A stretch of DNA of 10,632 nt. Origin: Noviherbaspirillum sp. Lineage in GTDB: Bacteria; Pseudomonadota; Gammaproteobacteria; Burkholderiales; Burkholderiaceae. The translations under genes were made by a program, and so were the position numbers. Below, piece after piece: positions 7,160 through 10,632 of this stretch. Location: assembly GCA_028292785.1 (NCBI GenBank), contig JAQGLQ010000174.1, forward strand, positions 1-10,632, read 5' to 3'. Each line of letters starts with the position of its first letter. The stretch's first letter is position 1. The notes beneath the pieces are model-generated. The model made no database searches, was not told where the DNA came from, and worked only from the letters and a program-made list of their open reading frames with translations.

Positions 7160-7252
7160 CGAAGACCGCCGGCGGTCCGCTGTCTCGCTTCGATGCGATT
7201 CGGACAAGCAAGGATCGGCCGGATCGATAGGGTTATTTTTCTGGCGTCACGC

Positions 7253-7969
7253 ATGCAAACCACTGAACTGGACCCGCAGGTATCCGCAGCGCTTGATGCC
7301 GCGGAAGAAAGAGCCGGCCTGAAACTGGTCATCGGCAACAAAAATTATTCTTCATGGTCGATGCGGCCATGGGTCGCGCTGAAGGCTTTCGGCATTCCGT
7401 TTGACGAGATACGCATTGGCCTCGACCAGGCCGACACGTCGGCGCGCATCGCGCATTATTCCGCGGCCGGAAGAGTGCCGGTGCTGCTCGCAGGCGACAT
7501 CACCGTGTGGGATTCCCTGTCCATCTGCGAATATGTGGCGGAACAATTTCCGGACAAGCGGATGTGGCCCGGCGATGTCGAGGCGCGCGCGATGGCGCGC
7601 TCGATATGCGCCGAAATGCATTCCGGCTTCACTGGCGTGCGTTCGGCCATGTGGATGAATATCCGCGCGCGTTTTCCGGGCAAGGGCCGCACGCCCGCCG
7701 CGCAGGCCGATATCGGCCGCATTTGCGAGATATGGGAAACCTGCCTCTCGCAATCCGGTCCGCATCAATTTCTGTTCGGCGATTTTTCCATCGCCGATGC
7801 GTATTTTTCTCCGGTGGTCATGCGCTTCCGCACCTACGGAGTCGCCATGGCGCCGGCGCTGGACGCCTATGCGGAGCGCGTGGCCAGGCATCCGGCGGTG
7901 GCGCAGTGGATGATGGAAGCCCTTGCGGAAAGCGAACGCATCGAAAAGTATGACGTCTATCCTGAATGA
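7253..7969 (+). CDS. Glutathione S-transferase family protein
   Basis: This is a predicted cytosolic glutathione-dependent transferase. From the ATG at 7253 it has 238 residues. A thioredoxin-fold domain occupies about 24-101: LVIGNKNYSSWSMRPW (25-40) supplies the likely catalytic Ser/Tyr region, GRVPVLL (73-79) holds the cis-proline Pro76, and WDSLSICEY (86-94) contains the glutathione-binding Asp-Ser pair. The all-helical C-terminal domain includes GDFSIADAYFSPV (176-188), the conserved capping box. The substrate is unknown. Start choice is uncertain: the frame is open back to an ATG at 7112 that overlaps the SDR stop as ATGA, and another ATG is at 7193. The extra 47 residues are basic, unlike the family, and overlap a possible promoter. 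None of the three starts has a good Shine-Dalgarno. The next gene, cca, begins 16 bases after this stop, so the two are probably one transcript. Confidence 0.9.
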   Translation: MQTTELDPQVSAALDAAEERAGLKLVIGNKNYSSWSMRPWVALKAFGIPFDEIRIGLDQADTSARIAHYSAAGRVPVLLAGDITVWDSLSICEYVAEQFPDKRMWPGDVEARAMARSICAEMHSGFTGVRSAMWMNIRARFPGKGRTPAAQADIGRICEIWETCLSQSGPHQFLFGDFSIADAYFSPVVMRFRTYGVAMAPALDAYAERVARHPAVAQWMMEALAESERIEKYDVYPE

Positions 7970-7985
7970 CGATTCCCATCATCGA

Positions 7986-9215
7986 ATGAAGACCTTTATC
8001 GTCGGCGGCGCGGTGCGCGATGAATTGCTCGGCTTGCCGGTGCAGGACCACGACTACGTGGTGGTCGGCGCCACGCCCGACGACATGATCGCGCTCGGCT
8101 TCACGCCGGTCGGCAAGGACTTCCCGGTGTTTCTGCATCCGGCGACGCGCGAGGAATATGCGCTCGCGCGCACCGAGCGCAAGACCGCGCCGGGATACAA
8201 GGGATTCGTGTTTCATGCCGAGCCGGACGTGACCCTGGAGCAGGACCTGGTGCGCCGCGATCTGACGATCAATGCGATGGCCAAGGCCGAAGACGGCGCG
8301 ATCATCGATCCTTTCGGCGGCCGCCGGGACATCGAGGGTAGGGTGTTCCGTCATGTGTCCGATGCGTTCGCGGAAGATCCCGTGCGCATCCTGCGCGTGG
8401 CGCGCTTCGCCGCGCGCTTCGCCGATTTCAGCGTCGCACCGGAGACCAACGCATTGATGCGGCGGATGGTGGAGGAGGGCGAGGTCGATGCGCTCGTGCC
8501 CGAACGCGTGTGGCAGGAACTCGCCCGCGGCCTGATGGAGGCGCAGCCTTCGCGCATGTTCAACGTGCTGCGCGGATGCGGCGCGCTGCGCCGCATCCTG
8601 CCGGAACTCGACGCCCTATGGGGCGTGCCGCAGCCGGAGAAGCGCCATCCCGAAATCGATGCCGGCGCGCATGTGATGTCGGTGGTCGATCATGCGGCTC
8701 GGCAGAGATACAGCCTGCCGATTCGCTGCGCCGTGCTGATGCTCGATCTCGGCGAAGGCCACACGCCGCCTTCAGAGTGGCCGCGCCACCATGGTCATGA
8801 AGGGCGCGGCGTCGCCATGGTGGAGGCGATCTGCAAGCGGTTGAAGATTCCGAACGATTGCCGCGACCTGGCGCGCATGACGGCGCGCGAGCACGGCAAC
8901 GTGGGACGCGCGTTCGAGCTGCACGCGGACACGCTGGTCACCCTGTTCGAACGCTGTGATGCTTTTCGCAAGCCGCAGCGCTTCGCCGACATGCTGCGCG
9001 CGGCGGAGTGCGATCACCGCGGCCGTGCCGGTTTCGAGGCGATGCCGTTGCCGCAGGCGGCGTATCTCGAACAGGCGCTGGCCGCCGCCCGTGCCGTCGA
9101 CGCCGGTGAGGTCGCTCAGCGTTTCGCCGATCAGCCGCAGCGCATTCCGGAAGCGATACACAAGGCACGCACCGATGCGGTCAGCGCCGTTGTCGACGCG
9201 AAAGACAAAGCCTGA
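7986..9215 (+). CDS. cca: CCA-adding enzyme (tRNA nucleotidyltransferase) with degenerate HD domain
   Basis: Cca adds or repairs the 3'-terminal CCA of tRNAs from CTP and ATP. The protein is 409 residues, close to the 412 of E. coli Cca. MKTFIVGGAVRD opens with the nucleotidyltransferase glycine motif, and the metal-binding DxD is Asp21-His-Asp23. FPVFLHP, EEYALARTERK and RRDLTINAMA (Arg90, Arg91, Asp92) follow. EDPVRILRVARFAARF and PERVWQEL belong to the nucleotide-recognition region. The C-terminal HD domain, which gives gammaproteobacterial Cca its phosphohydrolase activities, keeps His229 (DAGAHVM). However, the segment corresponding to CHDLGKG reads MLDLGEG, with Leu253-Asp254 in place of His-Asp, so metal-dependent hydrolysis is probably lost. 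CCA addition should be unaffected. The start at 7986 matches the family N-terminus. No Shine-Dalgarno is visible, so coupling to the GST gene 16 bases upstream is likely. In-frame starts at 7923 and 7950 would overlap that gene. Confidence 0.96.
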   Translation: MKTFIVGGAVRDELLGLPVQDHDYVVVGATPDDMIALGFTPVGKDFPVFLHPATREEYALARTERKTAPGYKGFVFHAEPDVTLEQDLVRRDLTINAMAKAEDGAIIDPFGGRRDIEGRVFRHVSDAFAEDPVRILRVARFAARFADFSVAPETNALMRRMVEEGEVDALVPERVWQELARGLMEAQPSRMFNVLRGCGALRRILPELDALWGVPQPEKRHPEIDAGAHVMSVVDHAARQRYSLPIRCAVLMLDLGEGHTPPSEWPRHHGHEGRGVAMVEAICKRLKIPNDCRDLARMTAREHGNVGRAFELHADTLVTLFERCDAFRKPQRFADMLRAAECDHRGRAGFEAMPLPQAAYLEQALAAARAVDAGEVAQRFADQPQRIPEAIHKARTDAVSAVVDAKDKA

Positions 9216-9224
9216 CAGTGCATG

Positions 9225-9240
9225 CCGCAATGCATTGCGG
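9225..9240. repeat. 16-bp perfect palindrome after cca
   Basis: CCGCAATGCATTGCGG is fully self-complementary and begins nine bases after the cca stop. It could fold in RNA as a short stem-loop or be a site for a dimeric DNA-binding protein. Its half TGCATTGC recurs at 9423-9430 near a possible promoter for the acetyltransferase gene. Confidence 0.8.
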
Positions 9241-9244
9241 AACC

Positions 9245-9266
9245 GTGGTCGAGGCTGATCGACCAC
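9245..9266 (+). terminator. Hairpin downstream of cca, no U-tract
   Basis: GTGGTCGA (9245-9252) pairs perfectly with TCGACCAC (9259-9266) around the six-base loop GGCTGA. Together with the palindrome just before it, this forms two stem-loops in tandem after cca. The following bases (CTGCGTGG) are not T-rich, so it is a terminator-like or RNA-protecting structure, not a classical intrinsic terminator. Confidence 0.5.
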
Positions 9267-9409
9267 CTGCGTGGACATTCTGTTAACTGAGCGCAAGGCA
9301 TTTGTCGGTTTTCGACCATATCGCGCCGCTTGTGTATTCGTTGACATTGAGATGGCGCAATCTTCCCTCATTTGAATTGCAGAAAGCCGGTAAGCCCGCG
9401 CGTATCGCT

Positions 9410-9432
9410 TACAATGAATTGGTGCATTGCAC
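9410..9432 (+). promoter_or_regulatory. Possible -10 box and start-site inverted repeat ahead of the GNAT gene
   Basis: TACAAT (9410-9415) matches five of six bases of the -10 consensus. The expected start site, near 9422, falls on the inverted repeat GTGCA-T-TGCAC (9422-9432), a reasonable place for a repressor operator. No -35 is recognisable at normal spacing. A transcript from here would have a leader of about 80 bases before the ATG at 9505. Confidence 0.4.
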
Positions 9433-9504
9433 AAAGGTCATGGGCGACCGACCTGCTTTCAGCGCCGGCCGCACATTGCCGTACCCATCCCTGGATTCAA
9501 GACG

Positions 9505-10161
9505 ATGACTATTGATCAACAACCTGAACTGGCAAAACCCGCGGCGCGCGTCAAGGAATTATCGGAACGCGACCGCCGGCGACTGCTGATGCATTTCCTG
9601 GAACTCGATAACAACGACCGCATGCTGCGCTTCGGCACCGTGCTGCCCGACGAAATGATTACCCGATACGTGCAGCGTCTCGACTTCAATCGGGACACGG
9701 TTTTCGGCGTCTACGACGACGCGCTTGCGCTGGTCGCCGTCGGCCATTTGGCGTTCGCGCCGCGTGAAATGGTGCCGGCCGTCAGCGGCGCCACCATCAA
9801 GGCAAAAGTGGCCGAATTCGGCGTATCGGTCCTGGCCAGGGCGCGCGGCCGCGGCATCGGTTCGAAACTGTTCGAGCGCGGCGCGATTCACTGCCGCAAC
9901 GAAGACGTGGACACTTTGTACATGCATTGCCTCGCGACCAACCAGACGATGATGCATATCGCGAAAAAGGCTGGCATGGAAATTCGCCGCGACGGCGGCG
10001 AAGCGGACGCCTACCTGAAATTGCCGCCGGCGAATCCGCGCACCGTGCTGCGGGAAGCGGTCGAAGAACAGTTCGCCCAGTTCGACTACACCGTCAAGGC
10101 CAACACGCAGGCTGCGTTCAAATGGCTGGGCAAGCTGCCTCGCCTGAAGGAAGGCAAGTAA
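9505..10161 (+). CDS. GNAT-family N-acetyltransferase
   Basis: This is a predicted acetyl-CoA-dependent N-acetyltransferase of 218 residues; the substrate is unknown. The acetyl-CoA pyrophosphate-binding motif R/Q-x-x-G-x-G/A appears as Arg114-Gly-Arg-Gly117-Ile-Gly119 (ARGRGIGSKLFERG), preceded by the strand EFGVSVLA. A later strand-helix segment, LYMHCLATNQTMMHIAKKAGMEI, is motif B of the fold. The charged N-terminus (ELSERDRRRLLMHFLELDNNDR) resembles the start of a GNAT subgroup common in betaproteobacteria. About 50 residues after the core form a charged tail ending RLKEGK. The start at 9505 gives MTIDQQPEL. An upstream in-frame ATG at 9427 would add 26 residues unlike the family and overlap the possible start-site repeat. 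The Shine-Dalgarno is weak. The gene is convergent with the Lrp-type regulator gene 27 bases away, and no shared function is evident. Confidence 0.9.
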   Translation: MTIDQQPELAKPAARVKELSERDRRRLLMHFLELDNNDRMLRFGTVLPDEMITRYVQRLDFNRDTVFGVYDDALALVAVGHLAFAPREMVPAVSGATIKAKVAEFGVSVLARARGRGIGSKLFERGAIHCRNEDVDTLYMHCLATNQTMMHIAKKAGMEIRRDGGEADAYLKLPPANPRTVLREAVEEQFAQFDYTVKANTQAAFKWLGKLPRLKEGK

Positions 10162-10188
10162 GGGAAGTAACGCAGGTCAGCGCGGCGT

Positions 10189-10632
10189 TCAGGCCAGCGG
10201 CAGCGCGGTGGTTTCCTTGACGCGCTGCAGCGCGAAGCTCGACCTGACGTCCAGCACCGCCGGATGCTTCAATAGCGTCTCCATCATGAATTGCGAAAAG
10301 TGTCGCATGTCCTCCACATGCACGCGCAGCAGAAAATCCATCTCTCCCGTCATCGCATAACAGGCGACCACTTCCGGCCAATGGGCGACCGAGGCCGAAA
10401 AATCGGATCGCGGCGAATGCCCTTCGCCGCCGTCGCTGTGCTTTTCCAGCCGCACATTCACATACGCGAGCAGCCCCAGGCCGATCTTGTCGGGGTCGAG
10501 CAGCGCCACGTATTGCCGGATCACGCCAGCTTCCTCGAGCGCCTTGATGCGCCGCAGGCAGGGCGAAGGCGACAGGCTGACCCGCTCGGCCACCTCCTGG
10601 TTGGTAAGGCGCCCGTCCTTCTGCAGAATCGA
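10189..10632 (-). CDS. Lrp/AsnC-family transcriptional regulator (5' end outside window)
   Basis: This DNA-binding regulator is of the leucine-responsive type, with an N-terminal winged helix-turn-helix and a C-terminal RAM effector/oligomerisation domain. The frame is open to the right edge of the window. Its first visible residues are SILQKDGRLTNQEVAERV, so roughly the first 15-20 residues are missing and the apparent GTG start at 10593 is an internal valine. The recognition helix SPSPCLRRIKALEEAGVI is typical of the family. GLGLLAYVNVRLEK begins the RAM domain, and EVVACYAMTGEMDFLLRV holds the conserved turn that contacts amino-acid effectors in relatives. RSSFALQRVKETTALPL is the usual C-terminus. 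About 148 residues are visible. Its target genes cannot be told from this window, since its divergent neighbour lies outside. It is convergent with the acetyltransferase gene. Confidence 0.93.
   Translation of the reverse strand, partial: SILQKDGRLTNQEVAERVSLSPSPCLRRIKALEEAGVIRQYVALLDPDKIGLGLLAYVNVRLEKHSDGGEGHSPRSDFSASVAHWPEVVACYAMTGEMDFLLRVHVEDMRHFSQFMMETLLKHPAVLDVRSSFALQRVKETTALPLA

Larger units (their letters stand above)
9216..9504. other. Intergenic region cca to acetyltransferase gene, no convincing gene
   Basis: These 289 bases are visibly richer in A and T than the flanking genes. They contain two hairpins near the cca end, a perfect TTGACA at 9341-9346 with no good -10 at 16-18 bases, and a TACAAT box at 9410-9415. 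The longest frame here (from 9302, 68 codons) has no ribosome-binding site and no recognisable protein features, so I do not call a gene. Confidence 0.7.

Noticed and set aside
5892..7211. A 439-codon open frame on the minus strand opposite the slt end and the SDR gene
   Set aside because: It lies antisense to two well-recognised genes, has the Arg/His-rich composition typical of GC-rich shadow frames, no recognisable domain and no ribosome-binding site that I can see.
7212..7240. GATC-flanked short stem followed by TTATTTTT upstream of the GST start as a terminator
   Set aside because: The stem is only four base pairs, too weak to call, and it would lie between the proposed promoter and its gene.
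9341..9346. Perfect TTGACA as a -35 element
   Set aside because: At 16-18 bases downstream the sequence is TTCCCT/TCCCTC/CCCTCA, which is not a -10, and the TACAAT at 9410 is far too distant to pair with it.
9302..9508. A 68-codon small open frame between cca and the acetyltransferase gene
   Set aside because: There is no ribosome-binding site, no hydrophobic or domain signature, and it runs over the likely promoter of the next gene.
10142..10194. 7-bp inverted repeat GCCTGAA/TTCAGGC around the convergent ends of the acetyltransferase and regulator genes
   Set aside because: The arms are separated by 39 bases with no helpful internal pairing and no T-run. This is within chance expectation for GC-rich DNA.
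10189..10593. A complete regulator gene starting at the GTG complementary to 10591-10593
   Set aside because: The frame continues to the window edge with family-like residues ILQKDGRLTNQE, so the GTG is an internal valine and the gene is truncated by the window.

Overview
This window looks like a stretch of core chromosome from a GC-rich betaproteobacterium. It is most likely a member of the Burkholderiales, and Oxalobacteraceae-like gene order is my best guess. The basis is protein similarity from memory (AhcY, MetF, Cca, the Slt neighbourhood) and the arrangement metK / SAH riboswitch / ahcY / small four-helix membrane protein / metF. I see no insertion sequence, phage gene, CRISPR array, tRNA or rRNA. 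The window is cut at both ends, inside metK on the left and inside an lrp-type regulator gene on the right.

Positions 1-3468 (plus strand) form an activated-methyl-cycle block. The 3' half of metK (makes S-adenosylmethionine) is followed by a hairpin, a TATAAT -10 box, and an S-adenosylhomocysteine (SAH) riboswitch whose helices can be paired base by base. Next come ahcY (removes SAH), a strong hairpin, an 11-bp tandem repeat, a small 'phage holin family' membrane protein, and metF, which starts one base after the membrane-protein stop. MetF makes the methyl-THF used to regenerate methionine. Metabolically, MetK makes SAM, methyltransferases turn it into SAH, AhcY clears SAH, and MetF supplies the methyl group that closes the cycle. 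The riboswitch links ahcY expression to SAH.

Positions 3475-4083 (minus strand) encode 5-formyltetrahydrofolate cyclo-ligase, convergent with metF and six bases from it. A 7-bp inverted repeat spans both stop codons. This gene is divergent, across about 53 bases, from a large lytic murein transglycosylase gene (4137-6086).

Positions 4137-9215 (plus strand) carry the lytic transglycosylase, an NDUFA9-like atypical/extended SDR, a glutathione S-transferase family protein with a plausible promoter of its own, and the CCA-adding enzyme gene cca. The encoded Cca has an apparently degraded HD phosphohydrolase motif (LD where HD is expected), which is the most interesting protein-level observation here. 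The 289 bases after cca hold no convincing gene. They contain a 16-bp perfect palindrome, a second 8-bp-stem hairpin, and a possible promoter with an inverted repeat at the expected transcription start.

Positions 9505-10632 hold a GNAT acetyltransferase (plus strand) convergent with a 5'-truncated Lrp/AsnC-family regulator gene (minus strand). I did not find a wholly undescribed system. The findings concern regulatory architecture, one degenerate active site, and several small repeats and junctions.
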